From NCBI GenBank assembly GCA_029449235.1, contig JANATG010000005.1:2418001-2482000 (forward strand): a DNA stretch of 64,000 bases, read 5' to 3'. Made by a program: the position numbers and the translations under genes. Below, piece after piece: positions 1 to 10,100 of the stretch. Under the pieces are notes generated by a model. The model did not search any database and was not told the origin of the DNA. It was given only the letters and a program-made list of their open reading frames with translations. How positions within the stretch are numbered: position 1 is the stretch's first letter; every line of letters starts with the position of its first letter. Origin of the DNA: Linnemannia schmuckeri. Lineage: Eukaryota; Mortierellomycota; Mortierellomycetes; Mortierellales; Mortierellaceae.

Positions 1-2531
1 TTTTTAGGGGAACCATCGTACTCGCCGCACTCGCACAAAAAGTGAACCCGGAACTCTCCTGGGCATTTTGGCTTGGGCAATATGATAAAGATCCTTGGAA
101 CCTGCTGGTCGAGAATGCCCATCCTGTTGGCGAGCACAGCTTGGATCCTGTTGTGGATAAGAGGCTCCCGAATCAAAGCGAGTGAGCGTTGGGTATCTGA
201 AAGGGCGTTACAGAGATGAGCAAACTCTGGGCGCAAAAGTGAGTTGTGTCCCAACTTGGCCTCCAGTTCCCGCAACTGCCGGCTCAACTCGAGCCCAATC
301 TTGTCGGCCACAGAAAGATGTCCCTTAGCAGAGGCCTGGATGAATGCCTCAAAGAGACGAGCGGTTGCTACGAGTCCTTCCCTGGCAAGCTCATAGTTAA
401 TTAGCGCTGCCTCCCGTGCCAATTTCTCATCCTCCGTTTCTTCCCGGATTGCCTGGGTCTGCTCCAAGGTCGCCACGTCAGTTCTATTCAGGGATCCCGC
501 TCCATTGCTGACGTTGCTGGCGGGTACAAGGCCTGTTGAAGACGTCTCCTGTTTGGTGTTGGCTTTGACCGAGTCGATTGCAGGATTAGATTCGGTGGCG
601 GTGTTGCCTGGCAGTCCATTGGCAGGATGTTGTTGAGTGGCAGTCGTTTTCGGATCCTTGACAGTCCCAAGGATAGCCTGGGACAATGCCTGCTCCAGTG
701 CCGTGTTCATCGCACCAAGGGTTGACGACTCTCCTCCGTTGTTGGCTGTCAGGGCGGTGCCAGTCAGAGGTCCCGAAGACGCTGCGGCTGCCTTGATGAG
801 CTTGAATATCGAATGATCTGCAGGGATTTCGACCAGCTTGCTTGCGTCCTTGCCACTCAATGGGTCGTTGGCTGATCCTTCAATGAAAATGTCGACGGCA
901 AGATTGAATTCAGATCCACGAACGTCCCGACCTTTAGGAGTGCCTGTAGGTCTGCTGGTTAATACGCTGTTGGAGCTATAGCTGTTGGCGTCCTGGTTGG
1001 GTGTTCCCTGTTGCTGCTCCTGCTGCTGCTGTTGTTGCTGCCGCTGTTGTTGTTGCTGTTGTTGTTGCTGTTGCTGTTTGGTTGATGTTTGGTTGGACAG
1101 CTTGATAAATTCCTCAATGGTGAGATTGTCAACATCAACGCCCTCCATGTGGTCCGGAACCTGAATGTGAACGAGATCACGCAGACGTCCAGGGACCTGC
1201 TTGGGTGTCGGCTTCTGGACAGGTTTGGCAACCTTTTTCTGAACTTTTTGTTGTCCTGGCTTCTGCGCCGGGATCTGAATCTTCTGCATGAGCTCACGGA
1301 TTTTGTCCTGGATCAGATCATGTGGGTTCTTGCCTTGCTCCAGCGCCTGCTCCAGTGCCTGTAACTCGGCCGGCTTCATGGTCTGACGAGCAACCAGGAT
1401 CTCTTTCTCAATATCGACTTGCTTCTGCTCCTGTTCGGTGAGCTGTCGCACTTGGTGCTGCTGTGGTTGCTGTTGCGGTTGCTGTTGCGGTTGCTGTTGC
1501 GGTTGCTGTTGCGGTTGCTGTTGTGGTTGCTGTTGCGGTTGCTGTTGCGGTTGCTGTTGTGGTTGCTGTTGCGGTTGCTGTTGTGGTTGCTGTTGCGGTT
1601 GCTGTTGTGGTTGCTGCGGCTGCTGCGGCTGCTGTGGCTGCTTCTCTGAGACACCCGACGATCCCGCCGGTGTCATTTCCTGTTGCTGCTGCGCTATACG
1701 TCCTCTCCGGTGCTGCGTCAACAACAGGTGTCGTTGCAAGTCCTCCTCTGCACGCTGCTTTGCCGCCTCTTCCTCCAGAGCCACCTTTTGTTTCTCCACG
1801 AGCTCCTCCAAAAGTTCTCTTGACATGCCATGAACGAGTTCCTCAGTATCTTTGATATGGCCCTCTGAAGTGGTGCTTTCTTCTGCCGCAGATCTATCGT
1901 CCTGTCCCTTTGTGGTCTCCTGCTCCGTTGGTATCTCCGCGATTTTCGCCTCGGCGAGTGGGCCAGGGACAGATTTCGTCAAAGTAGGCGGCGTAGGACG
2001 AGGGAGAAGAAGAGGAGAAGGAAGGGTGGCAGTCGGTTGGGTCGACGTGGTGGGTAAAGGTAGCAGTTTTCCTGCACTGGCGGCAGAGGACGACGACGAG
2101 GAAGTCGACACGTTGAAAAGGCGATTGTTGGAAGTCGGAAGGTGGTCATCGTAGATAACATCCAACACGTCCGGAATATGTTGTATACGCAACGGCTTCA
2201 ACCTACATTTTGTTACAATAGAGAAAAAGTAATGTGTCAGACATGTATTGGTTGCATGAGCGAGTGAATGAATCGAACCATTGTGGCGCGAGAACGAGCG
2301 TGTTGTCTTCGATGTCTAATCGGTAATTCCTAATCTTTCGTACCGGTACTCTTTGCGTCCACGCATAAAAGGGACATAGATGTCGTGGTGTTGGATGCGA
2401 ACGATGCCAGGGAAACACATGCGCAGGTCACCCCAGAAGACATAGCGGGCGGATGCGGTGGAGGGGTGAGAGGTGAGCTTGACTCTGACCAGTTCCCCTC
2501 TGGAGCGGAAGTACTGGTAGTCGTCAGCCAT
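1..2531 (-). CDS. LCEC/KYG-family protein, copy 1 (3' partial in window)
   Basis: Function unknown. Exon 1 is 2531-2344 (62 codons plus 2 nt, start MADDYQYF). Donor GTACGA is at 2343 and the acceptor TAG at 2205-2203. Exon 2 runs from 2202 past base 1; I checked much of it by hand, including the Q-rich and linker part down to about 840, and found no stop. The phase-2 intron after an N-terminal module of about 62-76 residues, followed by an exon-2 start of the form PLRI...VLDV, is shared with the copies at 7158-11003, 21340-26783 and 44711-47348. Exon 2 then has a proline/serine linker, a KQ-rich helical stretch, a QQQP tandem repeat (1465-1608), poly-Q, and a helical region. At the window edge comes the family motif RIFIILPKPK...FRVHFLCECGEY. 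The remaining core and LRR part lie outside. It is tandem with copy 2, separated only by a DIRS insertion. Confidence 0.75.
1465..1608 (-). repeat. Twelve 12-bp units encoding (QQQP)n
   Basis: On plus the unit is ggttgctgttgc, or the same ending in t. It repeats twelve times without a gap and then degenerates to ggctgctgc up to about 1640. In the minus coding frame of copy 1 each unit reads Pro-Gln-Gln-Gln. The third-position C/T variants keep the amino acids unchanged, which suggests the peptide is maintained and that the repeat expanded by slippage inside the coding exon. Confidence 0.9.
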
Positions 2532-2857
2532 TTAGTGGACGGTAAGAAGGGATTGGTTGTTTGGTTCTATATGTGCTGTATTCGTTTGTATGTGTGTGTG
2601 CGGGTGTTGGACTGACGATGATTGAAGGGAAGGAGGGGTATGAGTGTTAGTGTAGGTATGAAGGGGGATATAAGAGAAGTAAGCGATGGTGTGTCTGCTA
2701 TTGTCGAAGGGGAAGAACGAGGACGTGGTTAGCAAGCTGGGTCCTCGTCAGTCAGAAAGACAGGAAGAGCTCTTTCTTTTTCGAGCCAATAAACACATTT
2801 CGAGTGGCTTAGCTTTCATTTGGTCGCGAAATTGCATTTTGGAAAGTTATCAACACC
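2532..2857. other. Intergenic, upstream of copy 1
   Basis: About 325 bp between the copy 1 start codon and the left end of the DIRS element. It must hold the copy 1 promoter. It is TG-rich with (tg)n stretches. I see no convincing coding sequence or RNA gene. Confidence 0.6.
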
Positions 2858-3000
2858 ATCATTGTCTACGGTGCCATGTCCATATGTGTGTGTGACTTCA
2901 TTTTATTTTTTGAACCGACGAAAACTAACTAGAAAAAAAAAAAAAAAATAAAAGGCTATGGATCCCTCCACCGGAAAATGCTCCTCACTTCTTTTTTTCG
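2858..3000 (+). repeat. DIRS left inverted terminal repeat
   Basis: The sequence from cattgtctacggtgccat through a long A tract (about 2933-2949) to ctcctcacttctttttttcg is the near-perfect reverse complement of 6944-7083. The Gag ATG at 2978 lies inside it, so the repeat also supplies the 5' end of the coding sequence. Confidence 0.92.
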
Positions 3001-3994
3001 TCGCTCTTCAGGAACTCATCCACAGCTTCGATTCCTTCCCTTCATGAGCGACAATACCGACAATCATGTACCTCTTTCCCTCTCTTCTTTCTCTCCAGAG
3101 GAGCTGGCCAATCTCAAAGCTCTTCTCGCTTCCCAACAATCCCTTACCACTGTGGAGCTTCCCCGTACCAAACAACTTATCATTACTGATCAGGCCAAGG
3201 ATTTCATTCCTTCCATCTCCGGTGAGCATTTTTTCTTTCCCCCAGAGGATCCAGAAGACGACACCATCTCACCCAAGGACCTCCTTTTCGACAAGAATCC
3301 TCTTCAGCAATACACTGCTCCCAGTTGGGATCTTCCATTCCCAGTCGATCGTTCCTCGCCCTATCACCACTTTGAGCAAGCTCTCGTCAAGATCATCGAA
3401 CGTCAGGCCCATTCCACTCGGCCGCTCGACGACTTCGCAGTTGACTTCTTGGCAAGAGTCACAGATCCGACGGCGCTCCAAACAGTGTCGGAGTTTCTTC
3501 AGATCATGCGCAGTCAACTGGCCATCAATGCCAGAGAAATTCAGGAACTGCGCATCAACAATTATTTGCGAGCAAAAGGTCTCCAGCCCGTTCCTGAGAA
3601 GAAAAAAGGCGTCAGCACCTCACAGGAGACCATCAAAGCCAGTATCAAAGAGGCGCAGGAATACGCCAAAGCCTTACCATCCAAGAAACCCGAAGGAGGA
3701 TCGGGTCGAGGAGGCAGAGGCGGTCGTGGCGGCGGCCGTGGTTGGGGTAGCGGCAACTTCCACTCCGCTCAACAGCAGCAACAACGACCCCAATATCAAC
3801 AGCAGTACCAGCAGGCCCAGTACCAACAATACTCTCCTGCGTATCAAACAGCGCCCCCGTATCAACAACAACAACCTTTTGGTTTCTCACCCCAAGAGTA
3901 CAATAACTTTAGTAGCAACGGACAGTATCCGTCACAGGGTTTTCCCAAGAGCAACCGCGGACGGGGTCGCGGCCGAGGACAGAGCTCCCAGTAG
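2978..3994 (+). CDS. DIRS Gag-like protein (ORF1)
   Basis: 338 aa from the ATG at 2978. A second in-frame Met at 3044 (MSDNTDNHV) lies outside the terminal repeat and is an equally good start. There is an acidic, helical N-terminal half. Around residues 120-200 lies a conserved Gag-like region (PLDDFAVDFLARVTDP, then a LQIMRSQL...IQELRINNYLR helix) that can be aligned with the decayed element at 15.9-16.9 kb. The C-terminal 110 residues are RGG/GGRG and Q/Y-rich, a low-complexity RNA-binding-type tail in place of a zinc knuckle. It probably coats the element RNA. Its last 79 bases overlap the RT frame. Confidence 0.8.
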   Translation: MLLTSFFRRSSGTHPQLRFLPFMSDNTDNHVPLSLSSFSPEELANLKALLASQQSLTTVELPRTKQLIITDQAKDFIPSISGEHFFFPPEDPEDDTISPKDLLFDKNPLQQYTAPSWDLPFPVDRSSPYHHFEQALVKIIERQAHSTRPLDDFAVDFLARVTDPTALQTVSEFLQIMRSQLAINAREIQELRINNYLRAKGLQPVPEKKKGVSTSQETIKASIKEAQEYAKALPSKKPEGGSGRGGRGGRGGGRGWGSGNFHSAQQQQQRPQYQQQYQQAQYQQYSPAYQTAPPYQQQQPFGFSPQEYNNFSSNGQYPSQGFPKSNRGRGRGRGQSSQ

Positions 3995-5856
3995 GTGGTC
4001 GACTACAACATTTTCTACCAGAGTGGCGCCGACTAACAGACGACCACTGGGTGCTCGACGTGATTGGGGCAGGCTATCAGATTCCCTTTCACACAACCCC
4101 ACCAACAACCAACCTCCAACGACACCAGACCTCAGTGTCCATGGAGGACGAGAAGGCGATCGAGGAGGAGATCGTCGCCTTACTCGACAAACAAGCCATC
4201 GAGCCCGCTACGGCAGCTGGTTTCCGCAGCCGCCTATTCACCATAGTCAAGAAGACAGGCGACCTCCGCCCCGTACTCAACCTTCGCCCCCTCAACCAGT
4301 ACGTGGAGCAGGAATCGTTCAAAATGGAGACAACAAAGACGGTATGCTCCATGATTCTCAAAAACGACTTTTTGACCTCGATCGACCTGAAAGATGCCTT
4401 TCTTCATGTACCCATCTCACCAACCCACAGGAAGTATCTTCAGTTCCAATGGAAGGGCAAGATATACCAGTTTCGGACCCTGCCCTTTGGTCTCTCACTC
4501 TCCCCTCTGGTTTTCACCAAGATTCTCCGTCCTTTTCTTCGATGGGCGCGACGCAAAGGGATTCGACTCAGCGCGTACTTGGACGATCTGCTTATCATGG
4601 CACGGACAGTAGAGCAGTCTCGCAGGAACACTCAACTGGTGCGAGAGAAGCTGATGGCACTCGGGTTCATCATCAACGAGAAGAAGTCATCGCTGGAACC
4701 ATCCCAGACCCTGGATCATCTCGGCTTTACGTTCGATACCCGCAAGATGATACTTTCTGTCCCCAAGTCCAAGCTTCGGGATCTGCGCCGCGAGGCGACC
4801 AAAATGAGGAACAAGGGCCATACGACTCTGAAGAACCTGACCTCATTCGTCGGAAAAGCCATGGCCACCACGCTTGCCGTATTTCCGGCTCGTCTAATGA
4901 CACGCAGCCTTCTCTCCCTCAAGAACTCAGCCCTACGTCGCCCAGGAGCTCAATGGACGGACACAGTGATACTGACAGCCGAGGCAGAGGACAACCTCAA
5001 CTGGTGGATTCACAGCCTCAGAGACTGGAACGGCAACACTTGGATTCAGTCACCACCAGAGATGGACATATACACGGATGCCTCGGATCACGGCTGGGGT
5101 ATAGTGATCGGCAACAGGAGCTGGAGCGGGGTTTGGTCACCAGAGGAAGCCAAACTCCACATCAACTGGAAAGAGATCCAGGCAGTCTTTTTTGCAGTCA
5201 CCCTTCCTCAAGTTCAGGGCAAAATGGTGAACGTTATCATCGACAACACCAGCACACTCTCCTACATCAACAAGTTTGGCGGCACGAGATCACCACCACT
5301 GATGGAGGCAGCGGACAGAGTATGGCGACATTGTCTGGCGACAGGAACGAGGCTGCAGACGACCTACGTTCCTTCAATCTTCAACCCTGCAGACTCGCCA
5401 TCCAGGAGATTGCAACAACAACTAGAGTGGAGTCTCGATCCTCTCTTCTTTCAACACCTCAGCTGGACATGGGGCCCTCACCACGTCGATCTCTTCGCAT
5501 CGCCAGTCAACACTCAGCTCCCTCAATTCTTCTCTTGGCGCCCTCATCCGATGTCGATGGCAGCAGACGCATTTCGCCACAGCTGGAAACGACTAGGCAA
5601 CCTTTACGTATGCCCACCATGGAACCTCATTGCACAAGTGCTGCAACGTCTCAGACAGGAGAAGCTGGAGGCAACTCTGATCGCCCCATTCTGGCCATCA
5701 GCAGCTTGGTATCCACTTTTGCAGGAGATGTCGATCTGTCCACCCATACCGATCCCAAGGTCCAGCGTGCTGCCTCCCCCAGGAAGCGCAAGTCACCTCC
5801 TTCTCAAGAATCCCCACTGGCACTTAGGGGCCTGGAGGGTAAGCGGGCACGTTTAA
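3916..5856 (+). CDS. DIRS reverse transcriptase / RNase H (ORF2)
   Basis: The frame is open from 3916, just after tag tag at 3910-3915, and has no usable ATG near its start. The conserved start GGRLQHFLPEWRRLTDDHW lies about 3997-4050, so expression from Gag by a -1 shift in the 3916-3994 overlap, or internal initiation, is likely. RT motifs in order: LRPVLNLRPLNQY, SIDLKDAFLHVPI, LPFGLSLSPLVFTK, and the catalytic SAYLDDLLI (about 4575). RNase H follows with YTDASDHGWG, NWKEIQAV and IIDNTSTLSYINK. The DIRS-specific extension after it contains HVDLFASPVN and YVCPPWNLI. It copies element RNA into DNA. All catalytic Asp residues are visible. Confidence 0.9.
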   Translation, partial: QRTVSVTGFSQEQPRTGSRPRTELPVGGRLQHFLPEWRRLTDDHWVLDVIGAGYQIPFHTTPPTTNLQRHQTSVSMEDEKAIEEEIVALLDKQAIEPATAAGFRSRLFTIVKKTGDLRPVLNLRPLNQYVEQESFKMETTKTVCSMILKNDFLTSIDLKDAFLHVPISPTHRKYLQFQWKGKIYQFRTLPFGLSLSPLVFTKILRPFLRWARRKGIRLSAYLDDLLIMARTVEQSRRNTQLVREKLMALGFIINEKKSSLEPSQTLDHLGFTFDTRKMILSVPKSKLRDLRREATKMRNKGHTTLKNLTSFVGKAMATTLAVFPARLMTRSLLSLKNSALRRPGAQWTDTVILTAEAEDNLNWWIHSLRDWNGNTWIQSPPEMDIYTDASDHGWGIVIGNRSWSGVWSPEEAKLHINWKEIQAVFFAVTLPQVQGKMVNVIIDNTSTLSYINKFGGTRSPPLMEAADRVWRHCLATGTRLQTTYVPSIFNPADSPSRRLQQQLEWSLDPLFFQHLSWTWGPHHVDLFASPVNTQLPQFFSWRPHPMSMAADAFRHSWKRLGNLYVCPPWNLIAQVLQRLRQEKLEATLIAPFWPSAAWYPLLQEMSICPPIPIPRSSVLPPPGSASHLLLKNPHWHLGAWRVSGHV

Positions 5857-6851
5857 TTCGCGAGGGTGTCTCAGAAGAGGCCATTGCCTTTATCAATAGT
5901 AACAACGCCACAGTCAAGACCAGTCAGCGATACGAACCTGCTCAGAAGGAGTTTTTACAGTGGGCTCAAGATGGCTCATTTGAGCAAGGCATCAATCCTG
6001 CAGTTGTGGTCGTCAATTGGCTGTATCACACCATGGCCACCAAGAACCTACAGTGGTCTTCCGTTCTCGCCCGCAAGGCAGCCATTCTTGCCCTCTTTCA
6101 CGATCCGGAGATTGTGACCAGAGATCCTATCTTCAAGGCCTTTCTCGCAGCAGGACATGGCCTTGGTATTGTTGACACCAAGCATGAGATCTATTCGATC
6201 GATCCAGTCCTTGCCTTCTTCAGGTCCAGACCAGACAATCACACCCTCCCAATGGTGGATCTTGCCAGGAAGCTGTCTTGGTTGCTGGGTGTTTGTGGGT
6301 TCATGCGCCCTGACGATATCTTTTGCACGGATGTGGCCAAGTCGGGAGTTGTGGGCGACAAGCTGCAACTGGCGGTCGTCTTTCCCAAGGAGAAACGCGG
6401 CAAGCAACGTATTATTAAGTACGTGCACCTCAGTCGTCATCAAGATCTGGCGATCTGTCCAGTTCACGCCTATACCGTCTACCGGTCTCGCACCACGTCA
6501 ATGGATGTTGCCATACCTCACCCAAAGGACAAGACCCACTCCATCGTCCCTCTCCTTCGTCATTCCAATCGTCCCTCTGATCCTATCGCGTCCACAACCA
6601 TTAGCGTGTACATGAACACCATCTCTCGTCTCTTCGTACCTAAGGGCACAAGACCTCCCAAACTTCGCGCGCTGGGTTCCACTTTGGCTGCAATGGCAGG
6701 AGTCCCCATTCCGGACATTATGGTCCAAGGCAACTGGTCATCTCCCAAGATTTTCGAGAAGCACTACCGTCTCTCCAGTGTTATCTCGAACAATCTGTCT
6801 GTTTCCACGTTAGGGATCCCTCTGGAGCCACATATGGACATGGCACCGTAG
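5619..6851 (+). CDS. DIRS tyrosine recombinase (ORF3)
   Basis: About 410 aa. I chose the ATG at 5619 because its context is ccaccATGg and it lies in the recombinase frame; it overlaps the RT end by about 240 bases. Residues from about 80 onward form a SAM-like N-terminal domain (FINSNNATVKTSQRYEPAQK). The catalytic domain has the first Arg in GVCGFMRPDDI, a later Arg in PPKLRALGSTLAAMAG, then VQGNWSS and the Tyr in FEKHYRLSS. It would insert the circular DNA intermediate. The same frame is open without a stop back to 3066, across Gag and RT. The C terminus (PHMDMAP) is encoded by the ICR. Confidence 0.88.
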   Translation: MEPHCTSAATSQTGEAGGNSDRPILAISSLVSTFAGDVDLSTHTDPKVQRAASPRKRKSPPSQESPLALRGLEGKRARLIREGVSEEAIAFINSNNATVKTSQRYEPAQKEFLQWAQDGSFEQGINPAVVVVNWLYHTMATKNLQWSSVLARKAAILALFHDPEIVTRDPIFKAFLAAGHGLGIVDTKHEIYSIDPVLAFFRSRPDNHTLPMVDLARKLSWLLGVCGFMRPDDIFCTDVAKSGVVGDKLQLAVVFPKEKRGKQRIIKYVHLSRHQDLAICPVHAYTVYRSRTTSMDVAIPHPKDKTHSIVPLLRHSNRPSDPIASTTISVYMNTISRLFVPKGTRPPKLRALGSTLAAMAGVPIPDIMVQGNWSSPKIFEKHYRLSSVISNNLSVSTLGIPLEPHMDMAP

Positions 6852-6920
6852 ACAATGATCCACAAGTGTCCTACAGAGGACGGACTACTTGCATTGTCAT
6901 AGGTGCCATGGACATATGTC
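6828..6920 (+). repeat. DIRS internal complementary region (ICR)
   Basis: 6828-6859 is the exact reverse complement of the left terminus (2858-2889). 6854-6920 is the reverse complement of the right terminal extension (about 7055-7121). The two parts share aatgat at 6854-6859, so the ICR represents the joined left and right ends. In DIRS-1 this region is thought to template completion of the circular intermediate. The recombinase stop codon (6849-6851) lies inside the ICR. Confidence 0.93.
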
Positions 6921-6943
6921 CCACCCTCTCCACCCTTTGCTGC

Positions 6944-7121
6944 CGAAAAAAGAAGTGAGGAGCATTTTCCGGTGGAGGGATCCATAGCCTTTTATTTTTT
7001 TTTTTTTTTTCTAGTTAGTTTTCGTCGGTTCAAAAAATAAAATGAAGTCACACACACATATGTCCATGGCACCTATGACAATGCAAGTAGTCCGTCCTCT
7101 GTAGGACACTTGTGGATCATT
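6944..7121 (-). repeat. DIRS right inverted terminal repeat with 38-bp extension
   Basis: 6944-7083 is the inverted copy of the left repeat. 7084-7121 (caagtagtccgtcctctg...ggatcatt) is a right-end-only extension that is found again, inverted, only in the ICR. Unequal terminal repeats of this kind are typical of DIRS elements. Confidence 0.9.
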
Positions 7122-7157
7122 TATCTACATATCTACATGCGAACATCACACTACTAC

Positions 7158-10100
7158 TCAAAGATCGCTCAAAGTAAAAAGGCACCAATGAATTTCGCGC
7201 TTATACAGCCTCTCTTGCGTCTCCTGGATCTGTGTCATTGTCACACTCGTCTGGTACAACGACACCAACAGATGTGCACCCCCGCCCTGTCGCACCATCA
7301 AATCCCGCACCATCGCCGCATCTTTACTCGTTAACCCGTTCATCGACAGCACACGCTGCTTTTCCCGGCACCGCTCTACCATCTGGGTAACTACTTTTTC
7401 GAGTTCGACCAGTTGACCGAGTTTGAAATCTGACCCACGGAAGCTGATATAGCGCAGGGTGAGCCAATCGATCGTAGTGAGGAGCTGGCTCCATTGGACA
7501 TCGAAAAGGCGCATGTTTTGAATGATCAGCTGTTGTAAAGGCTGTGCTGGCTTCAACGTCTTTCTTCCTATTGATATACATAAAAACGTTGTACATATAT
7601 AATGATGTCGTTAGTAACATAGCTCGTGATTGACAAAAAACCGTTTGACTGCGAACCATATAACAATCTGGATGCTTACCTGGCGTGGAGACGTCGGGAC
7701 CACGGCTGATGATACCTTGAAGGTACTCAAGACTCCTCCTGCTGGAATGGGTGCTCTTTCCATCAACCACAAGCTCCCTCAACTCACTCATCGTCCAGTC
7801 ATACGACTCACAAAGCCTCGGCAAGAACAGGTCCAGGTCCTGCCCAAAGAGCTCCAGTCGGGTCACATGCGTCATGAATAGGATACAAAGAAAGCACTTA
7901 TCCGCACTGTCCAACAAGCTACTCATACCGGGCTGGTTGACATTGCTGGTGTTTCCTTCTCCCCCTACTCCATCTCCACCATTTCCTCGTGGGCTGCAAA
8001 TGCCAGACACTAGGCGAATCCTGATGTCGACTGCAGGCTTCGTGGAGCGGTTCGACCTCTGCGCAGCATCCAGGATCGCGAGGATGGTCCTCAGGATCCA
8101 GACGTTGTTCAGATCAGTAATGTCCCAGACCATTCTTTCGAGCGCAGAGTGGCCTCGACTGCAGATCGAGTCGTAAATCTCCCGGACGTGTAGGTACGTC
8201 ACTGAAGAGTTGAAGACCATCGTCTTCATACAACTGCCGTCATCCTCAGAAGAAGTCGGAGCCAGCCGGGAGCTGACTGAACCTTGGCTTCGTACTGCGG
8301 GAACTGTCAGCGACGACATGGGGGCGATCGCGGTGTAGATTGGCAGGGCAACAGGAATGTGTGCAGCAGTAGGCGTGAGTGCAGGTTGTCCATAGTTGAC
8401 GGACCTGCCGATTGGAGCTCTCTGAATTAGCTCCTGGGGTCGTTGCACGCCGATGGCACATCTCGATGCCCCGTGCAGATCCCGTTGAATGCCGCTGCCC
8501 CGAGGATTAGGAGCTACGCCTTGGACCAGACGTGAGGCCTCTTCATAGTTGTATCGGGTAGCACTGTGCTCCTGGATGTTCTGGGAAGTGAGAAAGCTGC
8601 CGTGTTCATCGATGAGCTTGACGCGCCGAAGGAGAGAGTTCTGATACGGCTGTTCCTTGATGGCCAAGTACTGCTGTTTTATCGCAGTAAAGAGGTCACG
8701 GAAGTGGTCGAAGTGGCACTGGTACTCAAAGGACTCCATCTCTGTGAATCGCTTCACGAGCGTCAGCGCCGTCTGTTTGGCTTTCTCATAAACGTGCTGG
8801 TCACAGAAGGCAATGGGTCGGTAAGCAACCTTCTTGATCATCGGCAGCTGGATAAGGTTGCCGTAGAACTGGGTCCGTAACGTCAGGGTGGCCGAGAGGA
8901 TGGTACGCTGGCCCTTGTTAAAGTAGTAGGCGACCGAGGGTTTGTCGGCGTTCGAGGGTTGCGAAGGGTCCGTTTGCTTGAGGGTCAAGGTGGCCAGATA
9001 TCCATGTTGCTCGGCAGTACGTCGGATCGCGTCAAATGTCGATTTAATGTCAGTGGTGGAGAGTGTCAAAGTGGCCAGATAAGGGCAGGCCTCAATCACC
9101 TTCTGCAGAGTTACGTCTGTGATGATTTGATCGCTAAAGTCGAGGGACCGGAGTTGGACGTTCTTGGGCCACCAAGTAATGTTCAGGAGGAAGCTTCTGA
9201 ACTTGTTGACCGAAAGGACTTGAAGCATGGGAATGGTCATAATGGCAAGGACTGGATCCCACGAGCCATTGTATCTCTCGCCACCAATATCCAAATGACG
9301 AATACTGGACGTGGCAAGGGCATCCTTCAACTCCAACAAATCGCTCTCCTGGATCCTCCAGTCGAAAGAAACAGTCAGTTGGTGTATAAACTTGAACTTC
9401 CTGATGAAACTGTAAAGTTCCCTAGCATCCTGACTTGTCGACAAGAACATGACAAGAACACCAGTGTCGGCGTCGAAATAGCCGCCAGCTCGCGTGAGGA
9501 ACTCGTGCAGTGTGGTTATCGACATTGGTCGCTCAGCTTCTTGCCTGTGATGCGCGCAGACCCATCGCACATGGCCCTCGGGGGTGACGATCTTGTGAAG
9601 GTTGGCGTAGACATTGTCGCCGTCCTTTGCGCGTAGGAACGTTTGGAGTTGGCGAAGCTCAGGTCCTGCCAGGGGCTCGATGGAGCTCAGAATATCTTGT
9701 CCAATGATATGGCTCCGGTGGTGATCCGAGGAGGCGGCGATATCATGTTCATCAATGTCCTTGAGATGTTCAATGACAAAATCGGCCTTGTCAGCAAGAT
9801 CCTCCGAGATGTCTTGGATCAACCTCGAGGAATTGTCCAGCCCCTCGATGAACCCGGCCTGGGCGAGGGCAGGAACGGCCACTCCTGCGGCCATAACGGC
9901 GTACTTGAGAAAAGTCATGAACTTGACGACTTGCTTGCCGTACTTGTGGAAGAACTCAGTAGGGCGTTCCAATTCATATCCTCCGTGATTGGCAACATGT
10001 ACTTGAGAGTCGCCTCGATGGGTCCATCCTTGGTGGTCATCGCACTCACAGAGAAAGTAAATCTTGAACTTGCGGACGAAGCGACCTTGTTCCTTTGTCG

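Larger units (their letters stand above)
2858..7121 (+). mobile_element. DIRS-type tyrosine-recombinase retrotransposon, apparently complete
   Basis: About 4.26 kb. It has inverted terminal repeats (2858-3000 and 6944-7121) and an internal complementary region (6828-6920) matching both termini. Three overlapping frames on plus encode a Gag-like protein, an RT/RNase H and a tyrosine recombinase. All three are open with no premature stop. There is no integrase or aspartic protease. This matches the DIRS order: elements that replicate through a circular DNA intermediate and insert by the recombinase without a target duplication. Left and right ends both carry ATCATT (2858-2863 and 7116-7121), which is also the junction sequence inside the internal region. 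It lies between tandem family copies 1 and 2; its right end is 37 bp from the copy 2 stop codon. Confidence 0.92.

Noticed and set aside
1438..1855. Plus-strand frames of Cys-Gly-Cys, Leu-Leu or Val-Ala repeats
   Set aside because: They are antisense and shifted readings of the (QQQP)n repeat inside the minus-strand copy 1 exon.
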